Shown here piece after piece: positions 45,109 to 52,965 of a DNA stretch of 64,000 nt. Position 1 is the stretch's first letter; each line of letters starts with the position of its first letter. Below the pieces are notes generated by a model. That model saw nothing but the letters and a program-made list of their open reading frames with translations. It was not told the origin of the DNA and did not search any database. The DNA is from Flavobacterium restrictum (GTDB lineage: Bacteria; Bacteroidota; Bacteroidia; Flavobacteriales; Flavobacteriaceae), in the NCBI RefSeq assembly GCF_007097245.1, contig NZ_VJZT01000009.1:1-64000 (forward strand). Reading direction: 5' to 3'. Made by a program: the position numbers and the translations under genes.

Positions 45109-45888
45109 ATGGCGAATACGAAAGAATTAAGTGTTGAGGACAAGTTAAGAGCAATTTACGATTTACAACTTATTGACTCTAGAATTGACGAAATTAGAAA
45201 CGTGAGAGGAGAACTTCCTTTAGAAGTGGAAGATTTAGAAGATGAAGTTGCTGGTTTAAGCACTCGTTCAGAGAAATTAAAAAGTGATCTTGAAGTGATT
45301 GAAAACTTGATCAAAGAGAAAAAAAATGCAATTGATGAGCACAAAGAGTCCATCAAAAAATACACGAAACAACAAGAAACTGTTCGTAACAATAGAGAAT
45401 TCAACTCTTTGACCAAGGAAGTTGAGTTTCAAGAGCTAGAAATTCAATTGGCTGAAAAGCAAATTAAAGAAATGAAAGCTTCTATGGAACACAAAAAAGA
45501 AGTGATTTCAAGCTCTAAAGAACGATTAGAAGCTAAATCAACGCACTTAAAACATAAAAAATCCGAATTGGATGCAATTATGTCTGAAACTCAAAAAGAA
45601 GAAATCTTCTTGTCTGAAAAATCAGCCGAATACCAAGCATTAATCGAAGAACGTTTGCTGGTAGCTTACAAAAGAATTAGAAGTAGTGTTCGTAACGGAT
45701 TAGCAGTTGTTTCTATCGAAAGAGGAGCATCAGCAGGATCATTTTTCACAATTCCGCCACAAACTCAAGTAGAAATTGCTGCTAGAAAGAAAATCTTAAT
45801 CGACGAGCATTCTGGGAGAATATTAGTCGACAGCGTTCTAGCTGAAGAAGAAAGAGAGAAAATGGAACAATTGTTTTCTAAATTCTAA
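45109..45888 (+). CDS. Coiled-coil protein with degenerate C4-type zinc ribbon
   Basis: The 259-residue protein is almost entirely coiled coil (about residues 10-180) followed by a C-terminal region that aligns with the C4 zinc ribbon of the CdsZ/DUF family: GASAGSFFTIPPQTQVEIAA then LIDEHSGRILVD. The usual four metal-binding Cys are all absent (Ser, Asp or Ser in their places), so zinc binding is unlikely. The gene starts 3 bp after the Nif3-like gene, a pairing seen widely, and is followed by a terminator. Confidence 0.83.
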   Translation: MANTKELSVEDKLRAIYDLQLIDSRIDEIRNVRGELPLEVEDLEDEVAGLSTRSEKLKSDLEVIENLIKEKKNAIDEHKESIKKYTKQQETVRNNREFNSLTKEVEFQELEIQLAEKQIKEMKASMEHKKEVISSSKERLEAKSTHLKHKKSELDAIMSETQKEEIFLSEKSAEYQALIEERLLVAYKRIRSSVRNGLAVVSIERGASAGSFFTIPPQTQVEIAARKKILIDEHSGRILVDSVLAEEEREKMEQLFSKF

Positions 45889-45894
45889 ACCCTT

Positions 45895-45923
45895 AAGTCC
45901 CGATTCACATCGGGACTTTTTTT
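45895..45923 (+). terminator. Terminator between the zinc-ribbon-like gene and the hydrolase
   Basis: Stem aagtcccgat / atcgggactt with a 4-nt loop and T tract, ending 2 bp before the hydrolase start codon. Confidence 0.92.
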
Positions 45924-45925
45924 AT

Positions 45926-46774
45926 ATGAAAAAAGGATATTATTTGCTTTTAACCAAATCGATTGGAGCCATACTCAACAGCATCAGTTGGCTATTTCCT
46001 GCTAGAGCAACGCAACTTGCCTATGCGCTTTTTAGCGAACCCAGAGAAGGGAAATTAGTTCTTGACCAACTTCCTAAAATCCTTCAAGAGGCAAAACTAG
46101 AAACCCTAACGGTAGCCAATCACCATTTTCAAACCTATACTTGGGCTGGTAACGAAACCAAAATACTTTTAATACACGGCTGGGAAAGCAACGCTTCTCG
46201 TTGGGAAAAACTACTGCCGTACCTGCAAAAATCAGGAAGCACCATTATTGCTATCGATGCGCCCGCCCACGGATTGTCAAGCGGAAAAGCATTTAGCATT
46301 CCTCAATATGCCCAATTTATTCACACTGCCGTTCAACAATACAATCCCAATCACCTCGTTGGGCATTCGCTAGGCGGCAAAACCTGCTTGTATTACCAAC
46401 ATTTGTATCAAAACAAAACCATCGAGAAAATCGTGATTTTAGGTGCGCCAAGTGATTTTAGAATTATTTTAAACAATTATGTGGCTCTTTTGGGACTTAA
46501 TACCACCTTGGCAAAAGCATTAGCAACCTATTACCTTGACAATTTTAATCTAGTTTTAGACCAGTTTTCGGCGCAATTATTTGCTGCAACCATACCCAAT
46601 CTCGGATTTATTGCCCACGACACGAAGGATACCGTTGTGCGATTTACCGAAGGAGAAAAAATTGCTAAAGCTTGGAAAAATGCCGTTTTCTATCCCACCA
46701 AAAATCTCGGACACAGCATGCACGACGATGCGCTGTACCAAAAAATTACGCAGTTTTTAGTAGGAACACTATAG
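45926..46774 (+). CDS. Alpha/beta hydrolase
   Basis: The 282-residue protein has the alpha/beta-hydrolase core: LLIHGWESNASRWE oxyanion region, IAIDAPAHGLSSG and the nucleophile elbow LVGHSLGGKT, with a terminal HSMHDD supplying the likely catalytic His. The substrate is unknown. The N-terminal ~25 residues are hydrophobic but not a clean signal peptide. Start overlaps the upstream terminator region, so expression may use its own promoter. Confidence 0.85.
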   Translation: MKKGYYLLLTKSIGAILNSISWLFPARATQLAYALFSEPREGKLVLDQLPKILQEAKLETLTVANHHFQTYTWAGNETKILLIHGWESNASRWEKLLPYLQKSGSTIIAIDAPAHGLSSGKAFSIPQYAQFIHTAVQQYNPNHLVGHSLGGKTCLYYQHLYQNKTIEKIVILGAPSDFRIILNNYVALLGLNTTLAKALATYYLDNFNLVLDQFSAQLFAATIPNLGFIAHDTKDTVVRFTEGEKIAKAWKNAVFYPTKNLGHSMHDDALYQKITQFLVGTL

Positions 46775-46860
46775 CATTTAGTACCTGAAAACACAATAGC
46801 GTGTATTCCTATTTAGACATTGTTTTTTGGATAAAAAAGCAAAAAATTACTTTTTAATAC

Positions 46861-46868
46861 TACTTTTG
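46861..46868 (+). promoter_or_regulatory. -7 element for rluF
   Basis: TACTTTTG fits TAnnTTTG and ends only 4 bp before the ATG at 46873, so transcription would begin at or next to the start codon (leaderless). Confidence 0.5.
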
Positions 46869-46872
46869 CAAT

Positions 46873-47685
46873 ATGGAAGAAAATCTCAAACGCCTCAACA
46901 AATTCATTGGAGAAACCGGCTATTGTTCCCGACGAGAAGCTGACAAAATTATCGAAGAAGGTCGTGTTACCATCAACGGGATTGTTCCTGAACTAGGAAC
47001 CAAAGTTTCGCCACACGATGAAGTGCGTATAGATGGGAAACTGATACGAGAGCAGCGCGAAAAACCAGTATACCTCGCTTTCTACAAACCTGTAGGTATT
47101 GAATGCACTACTAATTTAGACGTACACAATAATATTGTAGATTATATCAATTATCCCAAACGTATTTTCCCTATTGGCCGACTCGATAAAGCCAGTGAAG
47201 GACTCATTTTTATGACCAACGATGGTGATATTGTAAACAAAATATTGCGTGCTAGAAACAACCACGAAAAAGAATATACCGTAACAGTAAACAAACCCAT
47301 AACGGATCGTTTTATAGAACGCATGGGCAATGGCATCCCTATTCTAGACACGGTAACCCGCAAATGCAAAGTAGAACAAATTAGCAAATACACCTTCAAA
47401 ATCATTCTTACCCAAGGCTTAAACCGCCAAATTCGAAGAATGTGCGAGTATTTAGGTTCTGACGTAACTGCCTTGAAACGCATCCGAATTATTAACATTT
47501 CTCTCGACATACCAGTGGGTCGTTACCGTGATCTTACCGATGCCGAAATCAAAGAACTCAACGCACTCATAGAACCTTCCAGCAAAACCGAGGAAGCGAG
47601 TTTACCCAAAACCGAAACCCCAAAACGAAGCACCGAATTCATAAAAAGAGATGATCCTCGATTTAAAAAAAGAGGCCATTATTAA
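46873..47685 (+). CDS. rluF: 23S rRNA pseudouridine synthase, RluF type
   Basis: The 270-residue protein has an N-terminal S4 RNA-binding domain (residues 6-52, RLNKFIGETGYCSRREADKI) and a RsuA/RluB/E/F catalytic domain with GRLDKASEGLIFMTNDGD (catalytic Asp), NNHEKEYTV and GLNRQIRRMCEYLG. These segments match RluF better than RluB or RluE as I remember the E. coli sequences. It isomerises a uridine in 23S rRNA. The C-terminus is a short charged tail. Confidence 0.87.
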   Translation: MEENLKRLNKFIGETGYCSRREADKIIEEGRVTINGIVPELGTKVSPHDEVRIDGKLIREQREKPVYLAFYKPVGIECTTNLDVHNNIVDYINYPKRIFPIGRLDKASEGLIFMTNDGDIVNKILRARNNHEKEYTVTVNKPITDRFIERMGNGIPILDTVTRKCKVEQISKYTFKIILTQGLNRQIRRMCEYLGSDVTALKRIRIINISLDIPVGRYRDLTDAEIKELNALIEPSSKTEEASLPKTETPKRSTEFIKRDDPRFKKRGHY

Positions 47686-47690
47686 ACACA

Positions 47691-47720
47691 AAAAAGCCAA
47701 GACCTAATTCTTGGCTTTTT
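47691..47720. terminator. Bidirectional terminator between rluF and the DUF4153 gene
   Basis: Stem aaaaagccaag / cttggcttttt (47691-47701 with 47710-47720), 8-nt loop. Confidence 0.92.
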
Positions 47721-47730
47721 CGTGTAGCAA

Positions 47731-49122
47731 CTATTTCTTCACAGTAATACTTTCGTAATATAAAGCTTTAGAGAGAAAGCTTTTGTTTTGCTCGTATAAA
47801 ACATCTCCGTCATTCTCAAGATCAATTTCATTATTTGTTGCAGGGAAATAACGTTCCCGATATGCTTCATTAAAATCCAAACTATTCAAATATTCAGGCT
47901 CAACCCCTTTATTTACTGCTATATTGTATGTTGTAATTAAATCCCCCCAATTGACAAAACTGCATAAAAGTAACATTCCGTAAAAACACCAAACCATTTG
48001 GTTAAAAAGATAGGCATTCGTTTTTTGTTTAGCAATTTTAAAAAAAGTAAAAAGTAATCCTATCAATCCTAAAATCAAAAAAGCATACACACCCAATCTT
48101 TTATAGGTCAATCCAAAATAAGAAACATACTCGGAGTTTTTAATACTGGTGCTTATGATTAATATTGCGTTCAAAAAAATCCAAATTTTAGCCAAACGGA
48201 TCAAATTTTTTGACTTTGCATCAAAATTAAAACCTCCTTTAAAATAAAACAATACAACCCCAACAGCCATAACAATTGAAAAAACTACGGCATTCACTCT
48301 TTCATGTGTGGCAGCACTCAACTTTGACATTACAGCTGGAGTTGCCATAGTTTCAAAAAATTGCTCATAATTATAGGTAGCAATAAAAATCAAAAGCATT
48401 AAATTTAAAAGAATAAGTGTAATCTCACCACTTTTTCTTTCGAAATCTAAATCCAAAAAAGAAAAAGTAGGCTGCTGTTGGACTTTATTTTCAGCACTAA
48501 AATCATTATCTAACTTTGAATTCACATCGTTACAAAAGTCTGGCACCCAATAATTCCAAAAACTAAACGAAACATACAACCCCAAAAGTAGCATTAAAAT
48601 AAATTGAGTCCCGTTTAAATCCAATTCATAACCCGTAAACAATCCTGAAAAATGGTCACTACCAAAAGAATAGACTACGTAAAATAGCACTAGAAAAAAC
48701 GCAGGAATTATACAATAAGCTATAATTTTTTTGGCAATATAATTATCGACTTTCCGCTTTGGCAGCCATTGATTAAATAGCAACAACCTTCCAAGAGAAG
48801 CAAACAAATTAATCAATACTACCGGAAAGGATTGAATAATTTTAAGCTCGGAATTTTGGGTTTGGAATTGTAAAAAAATCAAAGAAAACACTAAAGCTAA
48901 AAAGGAAACAAAATCACCATACCAAGCAAAAGCCAAACATGATAAAACCGAAGCGATTACCAGAACCAAATGTGACCTATTTGTAAATCGATCTTGAAAA
49001 AAATAGCAGACTAGAAGTATCAATACTAACCCGAAAATTGCCAGATTGACCCCTACTGACTCGTTGTAAAAAAGTAATGTAAAAATAGCACTACTTGCGA
49101 AAATTAAATGGTGTTTTTTCAT
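47731..49122 (-). CDS. DUF4153 multi-span membrane protein
   Basis: I start the 463-residue protein at MKKHHLIFASSAIFTLL (49122); upstream residues would read through the palindromic promoter. It has about eleven membrane spans and DUF4153-type segments. The C-terminal ~60 residues are hydrophilic and probably periplasmic. It is the distal gene of a small module with the regulator at 49177 and membrane protein at 49477, with its own copy of the shared operator in front. Function unknown. Confidence 0.82.
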   Translation of the reverse strand: MKKHHLIFASSAIFTLLFYNESVGVNLAIFGLVLILLVCYFFQDRFTNRSHLVLVIASVLSCLAFAWYGDFVSFLALVFSLIFLQFQTQNSELKIIQSFPVVLINLFASLGRLLLFNQWLPKRKVDNYIAKKIIAYCIIPAFFLVLFYVVYSFGSDHFSGLFTGYELDLNGTQFILMLLLGLYVSFSFWNYWVPDFCNDVNSKLDNDFSAENKVQQQPTFSFLDLDFERKSGEITLILLNLMLLIFIATYNYEQFFETMATPAVMSKLSAATHERVNAVVFSIVMAVGVVLFYFKGGFNFDAKSKNLIRLAKIWIFLNAILIISTSIKNSEYVSYFGLTYKRLGVYAFLILGLIGLLFTFFKIAKQKTNAYLFNQMVWCFYGMLLLCSFVNWGDLITTYNIAVNKGVEPEYLNSLDFNEAYRERYFPATNNEIDLENDGDVLYEQNKSFLSKALYYESITVKK

Positions 49123-49141
49123 AATTAAAAAATTTAAAAGT

Positions 49142-49158
49142 ACTTTGTATTTCAAAGT
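49142..49158 (-). promoter_or_regulatory. 17-bp palindromic operator, copy A (before DUF4153)
   Basis: ACTTTG-N5-CAAAGT; the 17 bases are the exact reverse complement of those at 50101-50117. It lies 20 bp upstream of the DUF4153 start, just after the regulator stop. The minus-strand -7 sequence here (TTACTTTG) overlaps the motif, a position suited to repression. Binding by the wHTH regulator is inferred. Confidence 0.7.
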
Positions 49159-49176
49159 AAAAAGTTAAAAAAAAGG

Positions 49177-49470
49177 TTATTTAGTTTTGAATAATTTCTC
49201 TAAACTATTCAAATGTGAAACAAAAGAAGCTCTACCCAAATGAGTAACTCTATAAGATGTTTTTGGCTTTTTACCAATAAATTCTTTCTTGATTTCAATA
49301 TAAGCTGCTTTTTCTAATGCCGATGAATGACTGGCTAAATTGCCATCAGTGATATTCAATAGCGATTTCATTTCAGTAAAATCAACCCAATCGTTGATCA
49401 GTAGAATAGACATAATGCCTAATCGTACACGACTTTCAAAATCTTTATTTAAGGTATCAATGATGCTCAT
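49177..49470 (-). CDS. Winged-helix transcriptional regulator
   Basis: The 97-residue protein is a small winged helix with no sensor domain: SRVRLGIMSILLINDWVDFTEMKSLLNITDGNLASHSSALEKAAYIEIKK is the HTH and wing, like the DUF-type MarR/ArsR-related family common in Bacteroidota. It starts 7 bp after the membrane protein stop, in one operon with it. The two flanking palindromes make it the natural candidate to bind them. Confidence 0.88.
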   Translation of the reverse strand: MSIIDTLNKDFESRVRLGIMSILLINDWVDFTEMKSLLNITDGNLASHSSALEKAAYIEIKKEFIGKKPKTSYRVTHLGRASFVSHLNSLEKLFKTK

Positions 49471-49476
49471 CAGCTA

Positions 49477-50091
49477 TTATTTGTATTTTTTAAATAGTAT
49501 TAAACCATACAAAATATGCAAGACTCCAAAACCCATTATCCAAAAAACCAAACCAAATTCTAGATAAAAAAGACTAATACACCCCAATACAAGCTCGCAA
49601 AAACCTAGATACTTAACATCCGAAAAAGTATATTTCTCTGCGTTTATCAATGCTAAACCATAAAATAATAAAGAAGCGGGAGCAATCAAAAAGTAAATTT
49701 TGTAACTCAAAAGAGCAAGACAAAAAACACCCCCAACAAAAAGGGGTAGTGCTAAATTAAAAAGCATGTTTTTGGTAGCGGTTGTCCAAATGGGCAAATT
49801 ATTTTTTTTGCTCTTACGCAACGTAAAAAATATTCCAAAAGTCAAAGCGGAAACTAAAACAAGACTCGCCGTAAAAAATAATTCCCGAACTAAATTACTA
49901 TTCTTACTGTAGGAATTGCAATCCATATACGATATTCCATGTGCTCCAAACAACTGGTACGCATACAATCCGCCAATCAATGCTGACAAACCCGCAAACA
50001 CGCCAGAGAGTCCACTTAATGATATAAATCTTGAAGAACGCTCCATCATGGAACGTATGTGTGATAAATCTTCTTGATGCTTTTGATTCAT
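49477..50091 (-). CDS. Small multi-span membrane protein of a regulated module
   Basis: I start the 204-residue protein at MNQKHQEDLSHIRSMMERSS (50091); the longer frame crosses the operator. A hydrophilic amphipathic N-terminus (1-25) precedes six or so membrane spans (about 27-200). No enzyme or transporter motif is visible. It is first in an operon with the winged-helix regulator and lies behind operator copy B, so it is probably regulated together with the DUF4153 gene. Function unknown. Confidence 0.78.
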   Translation of the reverse strand: MNQKHQEDLSHIRSMMERSSRFISLSGLSGVFAGLSALIGGLYAYQLFGAHGISYMDCNSYSKNSNLVRELFFTASLVLVSALTFGIFFTLRKSKKNNLPIWTTATKNMLFNLALPLFVGGVFCLALLSYKIYFLIAPASLLFYGLALINAEKYTFSDVKYLGFCELVLGCISLFYLEFGLVFWIMGFGVLHILYGLILFKKYK

Positions 50092-50100
50092 AATTAAAGT

Positions 50101-50119
50101 ACTTTGAAATACAAAGTTA
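50101..50119 (-). promoter_or_regulatory. 17-bp palindromic operator, copy B, overlapping a -7 element
   Basis: ACTTTGAAATACAAAGT at 50101-50117. The minus-strand -7 match TAACTTTG (50112-50119) lies over it, 20 bp upstream of the start at 50091, so a bound regulator would block RNA polymerase. Confidence 0.72.
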
Positions 50120-50183
50120 AGTATTATTTTTAATTGGCAATTAAAAATGAAAACTTTTTTTTCTACATTTTTTGTTAATCCAA

Positions 50184-50214
50184 AAAAAAAGCCCATTCTT
50201 GCGAATAGGCTTTT
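50184..50214 (-). terminator. Terminator of folD
   Basis: Minus-strand hairpin: aaaagcc-c-attc / gaat-a-ggctttt with one mismatch and a 4-nt loop, 20 bp after the folD stop. Confidence 0.75.
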
Positions 50215-50233
50215 ACTTATGTTCAAATTGGTA

Positions 50234-51115
50234 TTATTTTCTACTTCTAATTTTTCGTGCCAAAAGCGTGTTTTGTAATAACATAGCAATAGTCATAGGC
50301 CCAACACCACCTGGAACTGGAGTTATAAAAGAAGATTTTTTGCTCACTTCCTCAAAATCAACATCGCCAGTAATGATATATCCTTTTGGGTGCGAAGCAT
50401 CTTCAACACGCGTAATACCTACGTCGATTACTACTACGCCTTCTTTGACCATATCGGCTTTTAGATAATTAGGAACACCAAGAGCGGTGATGATAATATC
50501 GGCATTTTTGGTAAACTCTTCAATATTTTTGGTACGGCTGTGGGTAAGCGTTACCGTAGAATCGCCTGGATAGCCTTTGCGACTCATCAAAATACTCATG
50601 GGGCGGCCTACAATATGGCTACGCCCAATAACAACGGTATGTTTTCCTGCTGTTTCTACTTTATATCGCTCTAATAATTGCATGATTCCAAATGGAGTTG
50701 CGGGCAAAAAGGTCTCCATTTCCAAAGCCATTTTTCCAAAATTAGTAGGATGAAAACCATCTACATCCTTGTCGGGATCAATTGCCATAAGGATTTTTTG
50801 TTCGTCAATATGCTTTGGCAAAGGCAACTGAACAATAAAACCATCTAAATTATCATCTTCATTTAGTTCCTTGATTTTGTTCAACAAGTCAATTTCCTGA
50901 ATATCTTCGGGCAAACTTACTAGTGTGGATTCAAAACCTATTTGTTCACAAGACCGTACTTTGCTTCCTACATAAGTTAAACTAGCCCCATTGCTACCCA
51001 CTAGCACCGCTGCTAAATGAGGTACTTTTTCGCCATTGTCCTTCATTTTCTGAACTTCAATTGCGATTTCGTTTTTAATATCTTCTGCTGTTTTTTTTCC
51101 GTCTAGTAGTTGCAT
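50234..51115 (-). CDS. folD: Methylenetetrahydrofolate dehydrogenase/cyclohydrolase
   Basis: The 293-residue bifunctional enzyme interconverts 5,10-methylene- and 10-formyl-tetrahydrofolate. Motifs: TYVGSKVRSCEQIGF (catalytic Lys region), DGFIVQLPLPKHIDE, the NADP site VVIGRSHIVGRPMSILM, and the C-terminal PGGVGPMTIAML. Length is normal. It lies between ffh and the small module, with its own terminator. Confidence 0.96.
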   Translation of the reverse strand: MQLLDGKKTAEDIKNEIAIEVQKMKDNGEKVPHLAAVLVGSNGASLTYVGSKVRSCEQIGFESTLVSLPEDIQEIDLLNKIKELNEDDNLDGFIVQLPLPKHIDEQKILMAIDPDKDVDGFHPTNFGKMALEMETFLPATPFGIMQLLERYKVETAGKHTVVIGRSHIVGRPMSILMSRKGYPGDSTVTLTHSRTKNIEEFTKNADIIITALGVPNYLKADMVKEGVVVIDVGITRVEDASHPKGYIITGDVDFEEVSKKSSFITPVPGGVGPMTIAMLLQNTLLARKIRSRK

Positions 51116-51170
51116 TTTTATTTAGTTTAAAGTTTAAAAACCGAAAAATTTAAAGTTACACAACCTTAAG

Positions 51171-51191
51171 ACTTTCGACTTTTGACTCATT
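51171..51191. repeat. Heptamer-periodic tract after ffh
   Basis: Three units in 7-bp phase (actttcg, acttttg, actcatt) directly after the ffh stop codon. Confidence 0.5.
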
Positions 51192-51192
51192 T

Positions 51193-52554
51193 TTATCGCA
51201 TTCCTGGCATTCCACCTGGCATACCGCCTTTCATTCCACCCATCATTTTCATTAAGTTTTTTCCGCCTGGGCCTTGCATCATTTTCATCATTTTGCTCAT
51301 TTGATCAAACTGTTTCATCAATTGATTGACTTGCTCTACTTTGGTACCAGAACCTTTGGCAATTCTTGCTTTTCGTTTCACATCTATAAGAGCTGGTTTG
51401 CTTCTTTCGATAGGCGTCATAGAGTGAATAATGGCTTCTATGTGTTTGAAGGCGTCGTCTTCAATCTCCACATCTTTCATGGCTTTTGAAGCACCTGGTA
51501 TCATCCCAACCAAGTCTTTCATATTTCCCATTTTTTTTACTTGTTGGATTTGAGACAAGAAATCATCAAAACCAAACTCGTTTTTGGCGATTTTCTTTTG
51601 GATTTTTCTCGCTTCTTCTTCATCAAATTGTTCTTGCGCACGTTCTACCAAGGACACCACATCACCCATTCCTAGGATTCGCTCGGCCATACGTACAGGA
51701 TAAAACACGTCAATGGCTTCCATTTTTTCGCCAGTACCTACAAATTTAATAGGCTTATTGACTACTGATTTAATAGAAATTGCGGCTCCACCACGAGTAT
51801 CCCCGTCTAATTTGGTCAAAATAACCCCATCAAAATTCAAGATATCGTTGAAGGCTTTGGCCGTATTTACCGCATCTTGCCCCGTCATAGCATCTACAAC
51901 AAATAAGGTTTCTTGTGGTTGAATGGCTTGGTGCACTTTGGCAATTTCGTCCATCATGGCTGCATCAACAGCTAGACGACCAGCGGTATCTACTATGACT
52001 ACATTAAATCCATTGGCTTTGGCATGTTTGATGGCGTTTTGTGCAATCTCGACAGGATTTTTATTTTCTGGTTCAGAATATACTTCTACTCCTATCGAAT
52101 CTCCCACGACATACAATTGCTGTATTGCCGCTGGACGGTAGATATCACACGCCACCAAAAGTGGTTTTTTATTCTTTTTGGTTTGCAGGTAATTGGCAAG
52201 TTTTCCTGAAAAAGTTGTTTTTCCGGAACCTTGTAAACCTGACATCAAAATAACTGTTGGATTGCCCGAAAGATTGATTCCAGCTACATCGCCACCCATT
52301 AATTCAGTTAGTTCATCTTTGACTAACTTTACCAATAATTGCCCGGGTTGCAAGGTCGTTAATACGTCTTGACCTATGGCTTTTTCTTTTACTTTGGTGG
52401 TAAAATCTTTGGCAATTTTAAAATTGACATCGGCATCAAGTAAGGCACGACGAACTTCTTTCAACGTTTCGGCTACGTTTACTTCAGTGATTTTTCCGTG
52501 TCCTTTTAGTATGTGGAAGGCTTTATCTAATTTTTCGCTTAAATTATCAAACAT
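51193..52554 (-). CDS. ffh: Signal recognition particle protein Ffh
   Basis: The 453-residue GTPase binds SRP RNA and hydrophobic signal sequences and delivers ribosomes to FtsY. The N domain is followed by G motifs: GLQGSGKTTFSGKLA (P-loop), DTAGRLAVD, TKLDGDTRGGAA. The C-terminal M domain (about residues 300-453) is Met-rich with MKMMQGPGGKNLMKMM. Length is normal. Its promoter is the best -33/-7 match in the window. Confidence 0.97.
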   Translation of the reverse strand: MFDNLSEKLDKAFHILKGHGKITEVNVAETLKEVRRALLDADVNFKIAKDFTTKVKEKAIGQDVLTTLQPGQLLVKLVKDELTELMGGDVAGINLSGNPTVILMSGLQGSGKTTFSGKLANYLQTKKNKKPLLVACDIYRPAAIQQLYVVGDSIGVEVYSEPENKNPVEIAQNAIKHAKANGFNVVIVDTAGRLAVDAAMMDEIAKVHQAIQPQETLFVVDAMTGQDAVNTAKAFNDILNFDGVILTKLDGDTRGGAAISIKSVVNKPIKFVGTGEKMEAIDVFYPVRMAERILGMGDVVSLVERAQEQFDEEEARKIQKKIAKNEFGFDDFLSQIQQVKKMGNMKDLVGMIPGASKAMKDVEIEDDAFKHIEAIIHSMTPIERSKPALIDVKRKARIAKGSGTKVEQVNQLMKQFDQMSKMMKMMQGPGGKNLMKMMGGMKGGMPGGMPGMR

Positions 52555-52576
52555 GTTTTTTTTATTTTATGAAATG

Positions 52577-52606
52577 CAAAGATAAACTAATTAGATAATT
52601 GCGCAA
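52577..52606 (-). promoter_or_regulatory. ffh promoter (-33 TTG, 19-bp gap, -7 TATCTTTG)
   Basis: On the minus strand TTG (52604-52606) precedes TATCTTTG (52577-52584) with exactly 19 bp between, matching the published Bacteroidota consensus. Confidence 0.65.
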
Positions 52607-52654
52607 TTAGATAAACTAATAATTCAGGGCAAAGGATTTTTAAATTCTAAATGA

Positions 52655-52945
52655 ATTGATTCAAAAGACAAAATTCAAAAAGCAAATTTCAAATAAATAT
52701 CAAAATCCAATTTCTTAAATTCAAAATGGAATGGAAGGAAGGAAAAGACAAAATTCAAAAAACAAATTTCAAATAAATATCAAAACTCAATTTCTTAAAT
52801 TCTAAATGGACGGAAGGAAAAGACAAAATTCAAAAAATAAATTTCAAAACTCAATTTCAAAACTCAATTTCAAAACTCAATTTCAAAACTCAATTTCTTA
52901 AATTCTAAATGGAATAGATGGAAAAGACAAAATTCAAAACTATTA
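52655..52945. repeat. Tandem 75-80-bp repeats with a nested 13-bp array
   Basis: The phrase gacaaaattcaaaa recurs at 52667, 52747, 52822 and 52926. Between the last two lies a perfect (AATTTCAAAACTC)4 array at 52840-52891. The unit also carries ttcttaaattc and ggaaggaaaag segments. The 411-bp spacer 52555-52965 is otherwise the ffh promoter and the start of the repeat; no gene is visible. Confidence 0.88.
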
Positions 52946-52965
52946 AAACAAACTGCTGAAACCTT

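Noticed and set aside
52655..52945. Possible CRISPR array
   Set aside because: Repeats are contiguous or of varied spacing without unique equal-length spacers, and no cas genes are near.
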